From positions 1 to 64,000 of the forward strand of contig NZ_JAIRBA010000017.1 of NCBI RefSeq assembly GCF_022008365.1: DNA of 64,000 nt, in the 5' to 3' direction. Positions 8,571-17,255 of the stretch are shown here, piece by piece. How positions within the stretch are numbered: the first letter of the stretch is position 1; each line of letters starts with the position of its first letter. The position numbers were made by a program, and so were the translations under genes. The DNA comes from Aequorivita vitellina (GTDB lineage: Bacteria > Bacteroidota > Bacteroidia > Flavobacteriales > Flavobacteriaceae). Below the pieces are notes generated by a model. That model had not been told where the DNA came from and ran no database searches. It worked only from the letters and a program-made list of their open reading frames with translations.

Positions 8571-8646
8571 TTTAAGTGTTGGAGTTTAAAAGTTTATAGG
8601 TTTAGTTGAAATCACTAGCAACTGCCATTGAATACTGAATACTTTT
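8571..8646. repeat. short repeat-like spacer between trpG and trpD
   Basis: The spacer holds the direct repeat GAATACTGAATAC near 8630. It is AT-rich and contains no open frame of note. Confidence 0.3.
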
Positions 8647-9213
8647 TCAACTTTCCACCCAATTTTTAATAATCTGTTTCCCCATTGGTGTTAGCACACT
8701 TTCGGGGTGAAATTGTACGCCACAAACATTATAAATTTTATGACGGAGGGACATTATTTGTCCGTTTTCGTCAACGGAAGTAATTTCCAAAACCTCCGGA
8801 AACCCTTCTTTTGAAACAACCCAACTGTGGTAACGACCAATTTCTATTTGTTTTTCCAGCCCTTTAAAAAGTGGTTCTTCTGCTTTTAAAATGGTTGCTT
8901 TTGTGGAAACCCCGTGAAAAACCTTGCTCAAGTTTTCCAACTTTCCGCCAAATACTTCACCGATGGCTTGTTGTCCCAAACACACTCCGAGTATTGGTTT
9001 TGAAGTAGCATATTTTTGAATTAACTCTTTCAGCAAACCTGCTTCATCCGGTATCCCTGGGCCCGGAGAAAGTAGAATTTTATCATAGTTTTCAGCTTCT
9101 TCCAAATAAAACGTATCGTTTCGCTTTACGGTTACTTCGCAATCCAGTTCCTCTAAATAGTGAACCAAATTGTACACAAAACTGTCGTAATTGTCTATTA
9201 CTAATATTTTCAT
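8647..9213 (-). CDS. trpG: anthranilate synthase glutaminase subunit
   Basis: The 188-residue class I glutamine amidotransferase supplies ammonia to TrpE. The catalytic triad is visible in GVCLGQQAIGE (Cys) and VQFHPES (His and Glu), with the oxyanion loop LSPGPGIPDE. It starts two bases after trpE ends, as expected for 1:1 subunit synthesis. Confidence 0.97.
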   Translation of the reverse strand: MKILVIDNYDSFVYNLVHYLEELDCEVTVKRNDTFYLEEAENYDKILLSPGPGIPDEAGLLKELIQKYATSKPILGVCLGQQAIGEVFGGKLENLSKVFHGVSTKATILKAEEPLFKGLEKQIEIGRYHSWVVSKEGFPEVLEITSVDENGQIMSLRHKIYNVCGVQFHPESVLTPMGKQIIKNWVES

Positions 9214-9215
9214 AT

Positions 9216-10628
9216 TTATATACTTTCAGCTAGTTCCAGCGCTTTCGTCAATGCGCCTAATTTGTTGTAAACTTCCTGTAATTCGTTTTCTTCGTTGCTT
9301 TCTGAAACCACTCCGGCACCGGCTTGATAATGCAAGGTGTGATTTTTACTTACAAATGAACGGATGATTATAGCGTGGTTAAAGTTACCGCTGAAATCCA
9401 TAAAACCAATGGCGCCGCCATAAAACTCGCGACTACGGTTTTCGTATTTTTCTAGCAATTGCAATGCTTTGTGTTTTGGCGCACCGCTTAAAGTTCCCGC
9501 AGGAAAAGTGTCTGCAACAATTTGCATTGTTGAAGTCTGGGCATTTTTAGTGGCCGTAACTTTGCTCACCAAATGTATTACATGTGAAAAAAACTGAACT
9601 TCGCGGTAGGTTTCAACTTTCACCTTTGTGCCGTGGCGGCTTAAATCGTTCCGCGCTAAGTCAACCAGCATCACGTGTTCGCTGTTTTCTTTTTTGTCTT
9701 CGGAAAGTTTTTTGGCGAGCTCGGCATCCTGCTCGTCGCTTCCGGTGCGTTTAAAAGTGCCTGCGATGGGGTGGATTTCGGCGGTGTTTCCTTTTACAAC
9801 CAACTGGGCTTCGGGTGAGCTTCCGAATATTTTAAAATTCCCATAGTCAAAATAGAACAAATATGGCGAAGGGTTTACACTTCGCAAAGCCCTGTAAACA
9901 TTGAATTCGTCGCCTGAAAATTTCTGCGAAAAACGTTTGCTGGGGACTATTTGGAAAACATCGCCGCGTTGGCAATGTTCTTTGCATTTTCGCACCAGAG
10001 CTTTAAAATCTTCATCGTTCAAGTTTGTGGTTCGCTCGCCATTTCTTTCAAACGGATATTCGGCAAAACTTTTCGATTTTAAAATTTGTTCAATCTGCGG
10101 AATATTGTTTTCGGCTTCAAAAGTATGTGCGAAAATATAGGCTTCATTATTAAAATGATTTATCGCAATTATGTTTTGATAAACCGCATAAAACAAATCG
10201 GGCATTTCAAGGTTTTCTTCTTTTTTTGAAATTTGAATATCTTCAAAATAGCGAACTGCATCAAAAGTCATAAAGCCGAAAAGGCCATTGTTTATGAATT
10301 TAAATTTGCTCTCTTCCGAAGAAAATGAAGCGGCAAATTCATCAAGCACCTTCGGAATATTTATGGTTTTTGTTATTTCTGTAATGGTTGTTTTTCCATC
10401 TGGAAAATGCTGAAATATGGTTTCATTTTCAACTTTTATAGATGCAATTGGGTTGAAGCAGATGTAGCTGAAACTATTGTCGTTCGCGTGATAGTCGCTA
10501 CTTTCGAGCAATAGACTATTCGGAAACTTATCGCGAAGCCGCAAATAAACCGATACTGGCGTGAGCGTATCTGCCAATAGTTTTTTTGAATGGGTTTTTA
10601 AGGAATATTTTTTATTTTCTATTTCCAT
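9216..10628 (-). CDS. trpE: anthranilate synthase component I
   Basis: The 470-residue chorismate-utilising subunit is the committed enzyme of tryptophan synthesis. The N-terminal LLLESSDYHAND corresponds to the LLES feedback tryptophan-binding site. The catalytic domain has PIAGTFKRTG, ENSEHVMLVDLARNDLSR, GTLSGAPKHKALQ and AGAGVVSESN. It is the first structural gene of the operon, downstream of the leader peptide and attenuator. Confidence 0.97.
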   Translation of the reverse strand: MEIENKKYSLKTHSKKLLADTLTPVSVYLRLRDKFPNSLLLESSDYHANDNSFSYICFNPIASIKVENETIFQHFPDGKTTITEITKTINIPKVLDEFAASFSSEESKFKFINNGLFGFMTFDAVRYFEDIQISKKEENLEMPDLFYAVYQNIIAINHFNNEAYIFAHTFEAENNIPQIEQILKSKSFAEYPFERNGERTTNLNDEDFKALVRKCKEHCQRGDVFQIVPSKRFSQKFSGDEFNVYRALRSVNPSPYLFYFDYGNFKIFGSSPEAQLVVKGNTAEIHPIAGTFKRTGSDEQDAELAKKLSEDKKENSEHVMLVDLARNDLSRHGTKVKVETYREVQFFSHVIHLVSKVTATKNAQTSTMQIVADTFPAGTLSGAPKHKALQLLEKYENRSREFYGGAIGFMDFSGNFNHAIIIRSFVSKNHTLHYQAGAGVVSESNEENELQEVYNKLGALTKALELAESI

Positions 10629-10652
10629 TTTTTATTGTTCTGTGGTCTTGAG

Positions 10653-10672
10653 ATTCCCGCCTGCGCGGGAAT
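10653..10672. repeat. small palindromic hairpin upstream of trpE
   Basis: ATTCCCGC-CTGC-GCGGGAAT forms a perfect 8-bp stem between the attenuator terminator and trpE. Its GC content is unlike the surrounding DNA, so it may be a dispersed repeat unit. It has no T-run of its own on the minus strand. Confidence 0.45.
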
Positions 10673-10703
10673 AAAAAAAGGCTTGTCGTGAATGACAAGC
10701 CTT
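10673..10703 (-). terminator. trp attenuator terminator
   Basis: A perfect 10-bp stem (AAGGCTTGTC, loop of 6, GACAAGCCTT; 10678-10703) is followed on the minus strand by seven T residues. It stands 33 bases after the leader peptide stop and 45 bases before trpE. The word TCGTGA at the leader peptide stop (10736-10741) is complementary to TCACGA in the loop and 3' arm of the stem (10686-10691), a possible antiterminator pairing. Confidence 0.88.
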
Positions 10704-10735
10704 TTTGTATATGTTTTATACTATAGGTGTTCTGC

Positions 10736-10792
10736 TCACGAGGTTTTCCGTAAGTTTTTCCACCACCAAGTATTTATTGTGAATGTGTTCAT
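10736..10792 (-). CDS. trpL: trp operon leader peptide
   Basis: The open frame encodes MNTFTINTWWWKNLRKTS, 18 residues with three consecutive Trp codons (TGG x3, plus-strand 10760-10768). It precedes an intrinsic terminator and trpE, so it fits the ribosome-stalling sensor of a trp attenuator. When tryptophyl-tRNA is scarce the ribosome would stall on the Trp codons and leave the stop region free to pair with the terminator. When it is plentiful the ribosome would reach the stop and mask that segment. The mechanism is inferred from the layout; the peptide and hairpin are read directly. Confidence 0.88.
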   Translation of the reverse strand: MNTFTINTWWWKNLRKTS

Positions 10793-10804
10793 AGTTTGAA
10801 ACGT

Positions 10805-10812
10805 CAAATATA
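10805..10812 (-). promoter_or_regulatory. trp operon -7 box (TATATTTG)
   Basis: On the minus strand these bases read TATATTTG, matching TAnnTTTG. They lie about 12 bases ahead of the leader peptide ATG, which implies a very short 5' leader. A clear -33 element is not visible. Confidence 0.5.
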
Positions 10813-10884
10813 GAAAGGTTTTTTCAAAAATTGTAAATCTTATAATAATTTTTTGAAATTTAGTTTCACTTAAATAGTAATCCT

Positions 10885-10892
10885 TATTTTTG
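10885..10892 (+). promoter_or_regulatory. -7 box (TATTTTTG) for rhodanese gene
   Basis: TATTTTTG matches TAnnTTTG. It overlaps a potential upstream start at 10890, which argues that translation begins at the ATG at 10908. Confidence 0.4.
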
Positions 10893-10907
10893 CTAAAAAT
10901 TTTTACT

Positions 10908-11219
10908 ATGGCAGATTTAACACAAGAACAGTGGAGAGAACAACTTGAAAAGGATGATAATGCAGTTATTATTGATGTTCGTACCGATGCTGAATTTGAA
11001 GAAGGATATATTCCAGGAGCAGCACAGATTGATATTTACAACGGGGCAGAATTTCTTGAACGCGCCAAAGAATTGGATCCAGAAAAAAATTACTATGTTT
11101 ATTGCCGATCGGGCGGTAGAAGTGGACAAGCTTGTATGTTGTTAAATTCCGTTGGTGTGAAAAATGCTTATAATTTGAAAGGCGGAATTATGGAATGGGA
11201 AGGTGAACTAAATCATTAA
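10908..11219 (+). CDS. rhodanese-like sulfurtransferase, cytoplasmic
   Basis: This 103-residue single rhodanese domain has the active-site loop YCRSGGRS with its persulfide-forming Cys, and the conserved IIDVRTDAEFEEGYIPGA at the N-terminal side. No signal peptide is present, so it is cytoplasmic. The ATG at 10908 is preferred because the -7 box overlaps the upstream alternative start at 10890. A second, exported rhodanese follows after 12 bases, so the pair forms an operon. The sulfur acceptor is unknown. Confidence 0.88.
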   Translation: MADLTQEQWREQLEKDDNAVIIDVRTDAEFEEGYIPGAAQIDIYNGAEFLERAKELDPEKNYYVYCRSGGRSGQACMLLNSVGVKNAYNLKGGIMEWEGELNH

Positions 11220-11231
11220 ACCTGTAATAAT

Positions 11232-11630
11232 ATGAAAAAATTATTTTTTGTTTTTGGATTAACGACGCTACTTTTTTTTACGGCTTGTAAAGAAAATAGC
11301 ACAGCACAGGAAGTTACAGTAATCTCTCCGGAAGAGGTTTATAACGCAGTTAGAGACAGTGGAAATTTACAGTTAATTGATGTGCGCACGAAAGAGGAAT
11401 ATGGCGAAGATCATCTTGAAACTGCACAAAATATTTGCGTAACCGACGATGATTTTAGGGAGAAAGTTGCAAAGTTAAACAAAGACGAGCCTGTATATTT
11501 ATACTGTCGAAGCGGAAAAAGGAGTGCAAAAGCAGCCCAAATTATGAAAGAAATGGGTTTTAAGGAAATTTACGATATGGAAGGCGGATTTCTCAATTGG
11601 GATAGCCAAGGCCTACAGGATAAAAATTAA
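11232..11630 (+). CDS. rhodanese-like lipoprotein
   Basis: The 132-residue protein has a lipoprotein signal ending LFFTAC (Cys19), then one rhodanese domain with LIDVRTKEEYGEDHLETA and the active loop YCRSGKRSAKAA. It is the extracytoplasmic counterpart of the preceding cytoplasmic rhodanese. The pairing suggests persulfide or sulfide handling on both sides of the membrane, which is inference. Confidence 0.88.
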   Translation: MKKLFFVFGLTTLLFFTACKENSTAQEVTVISPEEVYNAVRDSGNLQLIDVRTKEEYGEDHLETAQNICVTDDDFREKVAKLNKDEPVYLYCRSGKRSAKAAQIMKEMGFKEIYDMEGGFLNWDSQGLQDKN

Positions 11631-11672
11631 ATTTTATTTACTTTCCTAATTTCTTTAACGCAACCCATCATT

Positions 11673-11687
11673 GTGAGTTAAACTCAC
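11673..11687. other. 15-base palindrome
   Basis: GTGAGTT-A-AACTCAC is a perfect inverted repeat with a one-base centre, between the rhodanese lipoprotein and the next gene. It could be an operator or a weak transcription-stop hairpin. Confidence 0.3.
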
Positions 11688-11750
11688 GCTAAAGTACAGT
11701 TTCAAAAAGAATGAAACACCAAATTTAAGTATCTTTTTAGATAGATAAAT

Positions 11751-12131
11751 TTGGATATGGGAAACAGCGAAAAAATACTACAAAGGCGAATGCGGAGTCT
11801 CATTAATTACAGTTGTGACTTCGATGCATTTCCGAGTGCGGAATTTCAGAAATTTCACAAAGCATTATTGTTGTTTTCTTTCAATGCCGTGGAGGTTAAA
11901 ATTGATTACGATGAAAAATTAATTTCAATCTGGAATTCTAAGCCTTTAACTACTAGCCCTGTAAGGCTTTTTAATATGAAAGAAGCGGTGGCAGATAAAC
12001 TGTCATACTCAAGTTTATCGGAAACATTAGCTGGCTGTCTGGAAAATGGCAAACTTCAGACTAATTATTATCAAAAACTGCTTTCAGAATATGGAGGCTC
12101 TATTCTAGACGACGATTTTTTAAGTGCTTAA
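11751..12131 (+). CDS. hypothetical protein
   Basis: The 126-residue soluble protein has no signal peptide or membrane segment. It reads as an N-terminal basic helix (EKILQRRMRSLI), a short beta region (VEVKIDYDEKLISIWN) and a helical C-terminus ending DDDFLSA. I do not recognise a family. ATG codons at 11754 (first) and 11760 are both possible starts. It stands alone between the rhodanese operon and ctlX. Confidence 0.5.
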   Translation: MDMGNSEKILQRRMRSLINYSCDFDAFPSAEFQKFHKALLLFSFNAVEVKIDYDEKLISIWNSKPLTTSPVRLFNMKEAVADKLSYSSLSETLAGCLENGKLQTNYYQKLLSEYGGSILDDDFLSA

Positions 12132-12329
12132 CTTAATGAAACACCAAGTCTTTTTTATAAATTTTCAGTGGTATTGCTTTGTAATTCCATTCTTAAAATA
12201 AAAGTGTAAACACATAAGGCTTAAATTAAAAATTAAGAAGAGAAAAGCGAAAAAAATCCTTTTTCGAAATTTATGTTTTCTTAAATCAATTTACCTATTT
12301 AAAAGTATTTTTCCCTGCAGAAATTCACT

Positions 12330-12337
12330 TAAATTTG
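12330..12337 (+). promoter_or_regulatory. -7 box (TAAATTTG) for ctlX
   Basis: TAAATTTG matches TAnnTTTG and lies 20 bases before the TTG start of ctlX. No clear -33 element is seen. Confidence 0.4.
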
Positions 12338-12356
12338 CAGCCTAAAATTTCTTAAA

Positions 12357-13307
12357 TTGGCAAAACAAATAACAGATACAATCGTAATGATACGCCCAGT
12401 TGCGTTCCGTATGAACGAACAAACGGCTGTAAATAATTTTTTTCAGGAAGATATAGCTCTAAAAAATGCTGAAATTAATTCGAAAGCACAAGTAGAGTTC
12501 GATACTTTTGTTGAAAAACTTCGTGCGGTTGGTGTTAATGTTATCGTTGAAAATGACGACTTACGAATGGATACGCCAGATTCTATTTTCCCCAATAACT
12601 GGATAAGTTTTCACAGTAATGGCGATATAGGTTTGTACCCAATGTTTGCCGAAAACCGCCGTCGCGAAAGACGTGAAGAGATTTTAATTCGTTTAGAGAA
12701 TGAGGGTTTTAAAATTAATAACATCTACGATTACACATCTGCCGAAGATGAAGGTTTTTTTCTTGAAGGCACGGGTAGTTTGTTGTTAGATCGTGTAAAT
12801 TACAAAGCATATTGCGCCCTTTCTCCCCGCGCAGATGAGGAATTGGTTATTGAGTTCTGCGAAGATTTTGAATATTCACCTGTAATTTTTACTGCAAACC
12901 AAACGGTTGATGGCAATCGTGTGCCAATATATCACACCAATGTAATGATGTGTTTGGCCGAAAATTTTTGTGTTATTTGTCTAGACTCTATAGACGATGC
13001 TGTCGAAAAGAAAAATGTAGTAAAGCATCTAAAAAAAGACAGAAAAGAAATTATTGCAATTACCGAAGCACAAATGCACCATTTTGCTGGTAATATGCTT
13101 CAATTGCAGGGCAACGACAAAAAATATTTGGTGATGAGTGCGGCAGCGCATGAAAGTTTAAACAAAGAACAAATTGCAGCTATTGAAAAACATTGCGAAA
13201 TATTAAGTAGCGATCTCACAACCATTGAAACCTGCGGCGGCGGGAGCGCCCGTTGTATGATGGCTGAAGTTTTTCTTCCCAAGCAAGCTGTACTTAAATC
13301 TGTATAA
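12357..13307 (+). CDS. ctlX: citrulline hydrolase CtlX / arginine-deiminase fold
   Basis: This 316-residue guanidine-modifying (pentein) enzyme has MIRPVAFRMNEQTAVNN near its start and PDSIFPNNWISFH, which supplies the substrate Asp. The catalytic His is in YHTNVMMCL and the nucleophilic Cys in GGGSARCMMAEV. CtlX-type enzymes of Bacteroidota hydrolyse citrulline to ornithine. A TTG start at 12357 gives MAKQITDTI, which matches the usual N-terminus; the first ATG, 30 bases further on, would cut into the first strand. Confidence 0.88.
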   Translation: MAKQITDTIVMIRPVAFRMNEQTAVNNFFQEDIALKNAEINSKAQVEFDTFVEKLRAVGVNVIVENDDLRMDTPDSIFPNNWISFHSNGDIGLYPMFAENRRRERREEILIRLENEGFKINNIYDYTSAEDEGFFLEGTGSLLLDRVNYKAYCALSPRADEELVIEFCEDFEYSPVIFTANQTVDGNRVPIYHTNVMMCLAENFCVICLDSIDDAVEKKNVVKHLKKDRKEIIAITEAQMHHFAGNMLQLQGNDKKYLVMSAAAHESLNKEQIAAIEKHCEILSSDLTTIETCGGGSARCMMAEVFLPKQAVLKSV

Positions 13308-13333
13308 ATAGCGCGACATAACTTTTGGTGGAA

Positions 13334-14851
13334 TTAGGCTTTTTTTATTTTTGAAATATCATAAAGCCAAATCCCTATCATTACTATCATCAGTAAACTC
13401 AATGGGAGAGAAGTGATGATCAATAATTTTTGGACTGCAGTTAATACATTTGTGTCTTCCTTGGCGTGACCCAAAAGGACGATTCCGACAGAAAAAATGG
13501 TTAAGATTATTCCCCACATCCAGCGTTGTTTTTTGCTTGGGTTTGGGTTCCCTTTATCGATAAACATTCCCAGAACATAAATTGCCGAATCTACCGAAGT
13601 TACCAAAAAGCTCATCAGCAATAAAATCACCAAACCGTTAACAACTGATTGCAACGGATAGTTTTCTAGAAATACAAAAATAGAAGTGAAAACATTTCCA
13701 AACTCTCCTTCATAACTGTTCCAACTTGCAATAAGTTCAAACGCTGATTGTCCAAAAACGGTAAACCAGAAAAAACTTCCCAACGAAGGAATCAATAATA
13801 CACCAATTATAATTTCCCGAAGCGTTCTGCCTTTTGAAATTCTTGCAATAAATATTCCTGTAAATGGTGCCCAAGCCAGCCAAAACGCCCAGTAATAATA
13901 CGTCCAATCGGTTAAAAATACTTCTCCCGGATTGTACTTGCCTATAGCCAAACTCAGTGGAATAAAATCTACAACATATCTGTAAAAAGCATACAGAAAA
14001 TTCTTCAGAATTAAGAGCATATCACTTTGCAGAAAAACGAAGAAAAGCAAGGCTACCGTACAGTAAATGTTTAAAGTTGAAATTCGTTTGATACCTTTAT
14101 TTACACCGCTTAAAGCTGAAATTAACGAGAAAATTCCAATTAAAACTACTAAGGCAATAATAATGCGGTAGTCCAAGCTTGCATTAAATAGATGATTTAA
14201 ACCGCCCTTTATTTGTGACGCGCCCAAACCCACCGCCGCAACCAAACCAAAAATTGTAGTTAAAATGGTAAGTACATCTATAAATAAGAGGAAGTTGTTA
14301 TTCCAAAAACTTTTTGTTTTAATAGGGAAAAGAGTTGCAAATGTGTTGCTGGTGGCAACGGGCAATTTTTTGTGAAATAACGCCAATCCCGCTGCCAGCG
14401 CAAATACCGCATAAAAAGCCCAAGCCGTAAAACCCCATTGATAAAATGTGAATTCGAGCGCGATTATATCTGCCGAAACCGCAGTTGCTAAAGGCGGATT
14501 CTGTTGCATAAAAACCGGCTCCTGAACGGCTCGTAGCAAAATTCCTGCGCCCATTCCAGCACTGTACAACATTGCTATCCATTCTAAACGAGAAAATGCA
14601 GGTTTGTCTGCAGGGAGTCCTAATTTTATTTTGCCCCAACTGGAAAACGCAATCCCAATCAGCAATAAAACGCATCCCAATCCTAAATATAAATAGAAAG
14701 GACCAAAATAGTTCCGAACCCAAAGCGATAGGCTTTCAATGCCGTTATACGTAGCGAGTGTTTCGGCGTATAAAAAAAAAGAGAAGAATAATAACAAACC
14801 CATTGATAGGGCGAGTAATGGATTGTTTTTTGGAAATTTTAGTAGTTTCAA
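13334..14851 (-). CDS. BCCT family (betaine/choline/carnitine) transporter
   Basis: The 505-residue membrane protein has about 12 hydrophobic helices. WTYYYWAFWLAWAPFTGIFIARISKGRT is the family signature around TM8 and the preceding aromatic box. The segment usually reading GMGxGLxFWGVAEP is here AGMGAGILLRAVQEP, so the substrate site diverges and the ligand may not be glycine betaine. It overlaps the upstream SDR gene by four bases, so the two are co-transcribed. A role in osmoprotectant uptake is the default expectation. Confidence 0.88.
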   Translation of the reverse strand: MKLLKFPKNNPLLALSMGLLLFFSFFLYAETLATYNGIESLSLWVRNYFGPFYLYLGLGCVLLLIGIAFSSWGKIKLGLPADKPAFSRLEWIAMLYSAGMGAGILLRAVQEPVFMQQNPPLATAVSADIIALEFTFYQWGFTAWAFYAVFALAAGLALFHKKLPVATSNTFATLFPIKTKSFWNNNFLLFIDVLTILTTIFGLVAAVGLGASQIKGGLNHLFNASLDYRIIIALVVLIGIFSLISALSGVNKGIKRISTLNIYCTVALLFFVFLQSDMLLILKNFLYAFYRYVVDFIPLSLAIGKYNPGEVFLTDWTYYYWAFWLAWAPFTGIFIARISKGRTLREIIIGVLLIPSLGSFFWFTVFGQSAFELIASWNSYEGEFGNVFTSIFVFLENYPLQSVVNGLVILLLMSFLVTSVDSAIYVLGMFIDKGNPNPSKKQRWMWGIILTIFSVGIVLLGHAKEDTNVLTAVQKLLIITSLPLSLLMIVMIGIWLYDISKIKKA

Positions 14852-16287
14852 CTTTTCTCTTTTTGATTAAAGGTGGCTAGCCTTTTAATCATTCCGTCAA
14901 ATATAAAGTAATGAAAAGGAAACATCAAATACCAGTATAAACGCCCCCAAATTCCTTTGGGTCTAAAGGTTGCCGTTTGTACTAATTGGTTTTTATCGTT
15001 TATACAGAATTCTAACCAAGCCTCGCCGGGAAGTTTCATTTCGGCGAAAAGTAGTAGCCTTTTGCTCTCCCTATCGGCGTAAATTACACGCCAAAAATCT
15101 AAAACATCTCCCGTATAAATTTTATCGGGATGTGTTCTTCCGCGTCTTAATCCAACACCTCCAACAAGTTTATCAACCAAGCCGCGAATTTTCCAAAGTG
15201 AGTTTGCGTAGTACCACCCTCTGTTACCGCCTATTGCCCAAATGTTGTTTAAAGCTTTCTCGGGATCAACCACATTTATAGTTTGTTCATCTTTTAAACA
15301 CCCGTATTTAGGCACTTGTATATATTCTTTTAAATTTGAAATTCTTCCCGAGGTCAATGAATCTTTCCAGCTAGAAATAACAAGGTTTTGTTCAATTTTA
15401 ATAAAAGCTTTTTTAATTGCTTCTTCGTATGAAATGGGTTGCATCTGCAAAATTTCCTGAAGTTTATTATCACGAGCAACCACCTCCATTTTCATACTGT
15501 CCACAAGGTTTACCGCCAATTTATACGAAGTTGAAGTAACAAAATACAACCAGTACGAAGACAGCCGTGGCGACATAACTGGCACCGGAATTATCCACAG
15601 TTTTAACCCGCGAATTTCTGAATATATCTCTAACATTTCTTTGTAGGTTAAAACATCGGGACCACCAACATCAAAGGACTGGTTGAAACATTTTTCGTTA
15701 TCTAAAACACCGTAAAGAAAAGCAATAACATCGCGAACCGCTATTGGTTGAATTTTGGTCTTTAACCATTTAGGCGCAATCATTATTGGCAATTTTTCGC
15801 ACAAATCGCGTATTATTTCAAATGAAGAACTTCCGCTACCAACCACAATTCCAGCACGTAAAACGGTGAGGTGATAATTTCCATCGTATAAAATTTCTTC
15901 TACTTTTTTTCGGGAAGAAAGGTGTTTTGAGAGTTGATCTTCGTTAATTATTCCGCTTAAATAAATAACTTGTTTCACCCGAGTGACCGCCATGTATTTA
16001 TTAAAGTTAGTAGCTGAACGCGCCTCCATTTCTTCAAAATCCTTGGTGGAGCCGCTCATGGAATGTATTAAATAATACGCCGCGTCTATGTCTTTTGGGA
16101 AAGATTCGGTATTGACTTCTTCGGCAAAATCTACTTCAGCAACACTCACATTTTTTGTAGTTTGTGGGTCAATTGGCAATCTATTTTTATCGCGTACAGC
16201 ACAAATTACTTCGTGTCCGTTTTCAAGTAATTCGGGTAAGAGTCGCATGCCAATATAGCCATTGGCGCCTGTAAGTAGAATTTTCAA
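14848..16287 (-). CDS. SDR-family NAD(P)-binding protein with DUF2867 domain
   Basis: The 479-residue protein has an N-terminal Rossmann domain (LLTGANGYIGMRLLPELL) of the NmrA/atypical SDR type, with the expected D-AAYYLIHSM and LSGIINE strands. The C-terminal part (about residues 330-475) matches the DUF2867 arrangement, including WAIGGNRGWYYANSLWKIRG and DFWRVIYADRESKRLLLFAEMKLPGEAWLEF. The reaction is unknown. It is the first gene of a two-gene unit with the BCCT transporter. Confidence 0.85.
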   Translation of the reverse strand: MKILLTGANGYIGMRLLPELLENGHEVICAVRDKNRLPIDPQTTKNVSVAEVDFAEEVNTESFPKDIDAAYYLIHSMSGSTKDFEEMEARSATNFNKYMAVTRVKQVIYLSGIINEDQLSKHLSSRKKVEEILYDGNYHLTVLRAGIVVGSGSSSFEIIRDLCEKLPIMIAPKWLKTKIQPIAVRDVIAFLYGVLDNEKCFNQSFDVGGPDVLTYKEMLEIYSEIRGLKLWIIPVPVMSPRLSSYWLYFVTSTSYKLAVNLVDSMKMEVVARDNKLQEILQMQPISYEEAIKKAFIKIEQNLVISSWKDSLTSGRISNLKEYIQVPKYGCLKDEQTINVVDPEKALNNIWAIGGNRGWYYANSLWKIRGLVDKLVGGVGLRRGRTHPDKIYTGDVLDFWRVIYADRESKRLLLFAEMKLPGEAWLEFCINDKNQLVQTATFRPKGIWGRLYWYLMFPFHYFIFDGMIKRLATFNQKEKS

Positions 16288-16412
16288 TATTGTATAATTT
16301 GTTTAAAGATATGTCATAATATTTAAACAAGAGTTAAAAAGCCGTTAAGTTCCTATATTAAATAATTTGTAAAAGGCTATCTTTAAGAATTCAACCAAAC
16401 AAATAAATTTCT

Positions 16413-16619
16413 ATGAAAATTTTAAAAATGGTATTGCTAATTGTGGGAGTCATCTTAATTGTATTTGGTCTTTACAACGCCTTTGTGCCACAGCAAGTAT
16501 TAGATATTGGGCCTTTGGAGGTCAATGCCAAAGAGGGGATAACAAATCAAACTTTGGGAATGATTGGCATTGGTGTTTTAGCTTTGATAGCTGGTGCGTT
16601 GCTTAAAAACCGCCGCTAA
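16413..16619 (+). CDS. small two-helix membrane protein
   Basis: The 68-residue product has hydrophobic helices at about 5-24 and 47-64 separated by a short polar loop, and ends KNRR. It resembles small DUF3185-like membrane proteins but I cannot assign it. It is monocistronic, and its stop is 3 bases from the end of the convergent MarC gene. Confidence 0.65.
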   Translation: MKILKMVLLIVGVILIVFGLYNAFVPQQVLDIGPLEVNAKEGITNQTLGMIGIGVLALIAGALLKNRR

Positions 16620-16622
16620 ATT

Positions 16623-17255
16623 TTAAGCGATTATAGTTTTAAAAATAGAAATTACGGCCGCGCTTATATATTCTACACCAATAGATATTACAATAAACCC
16701 AACAATTCGCGAAATAGCATTTATGCCCGAAGCTCCCAAAAACGTACTGATGTAATGCGAACTTCGCAAAATTATAAAAGTGGCGAAACCAACGGCCAAT
16801 ACTGCTAAAATTACAAATACAATTTCATTTGTTGTTTGGTATTTCTGATTAAAAGTAATTAATAGCGAAATAGATCCCGGCCCTGCGAGCATTGGGATTG
16901 CCAGTGGTGTTAACGAAAATTTTTCGCGTTTGTCCAAATCTTTTTTCACCCGTTTGTTCTTCATTCCTTTGTGTTTTGAAAAAGTTCCCGTCAACAATGC
17001 AAAGCCCGAAGTAACGATTATCATTCCCCCTGCAATGCGCAAAGCATTTAAACTTATTCCGAAGAAATCTAGCAAATAGGTTCCAGCGAAAAAAGAAATT
17101 ATTAAAATTACAATTACGTTCGTTGTGGTTAAAAGCGACGTTTTGTTTCGTTCCTGCGGGCTTTCATCACTCGTTAACCCTACAAATACGGGCACGGTTC
17201 CCAAAGGATTTATTACCGAAAATAGCGCCGCAAATACGTATAAAAATATATCCAT
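16623..17255 (-). CDS. MarC family integral membrane protein
   Basis: The 210-residue protein opens with MDIFLYVFAALFSVINPLGTVPVFVGL, the MarC/UPF0056 signature, and has six hydrophobic helices. LAGPGSISLLI and GFATFIILRSS are further conserved segments. An upstream ATG (17288) adds 11 residues not seen in the family, so 17255 is preferred. MarC proteins were once linked to antibiotic resistance, but their function is unsettled. Confidence 0.88.
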   Translation of the reverse strand: MDIFLYVFAALFSVINPLGTVPVFVGLTSDESPQERNKTSLLTTTNVIVILIISFFAGTYLLDFFGISLNALRIAGGMIIVTSGFALLTGTFSKHKGMKNKRVKKDLDKREKFSLTPLAIPMLAGPGSISLLITFNQKYQTTNEIVFVILAVLAVGFATFIILRSSHYISTFLGASGINAISRIVGFIVISIGVEYISAAVISIFKTIIA

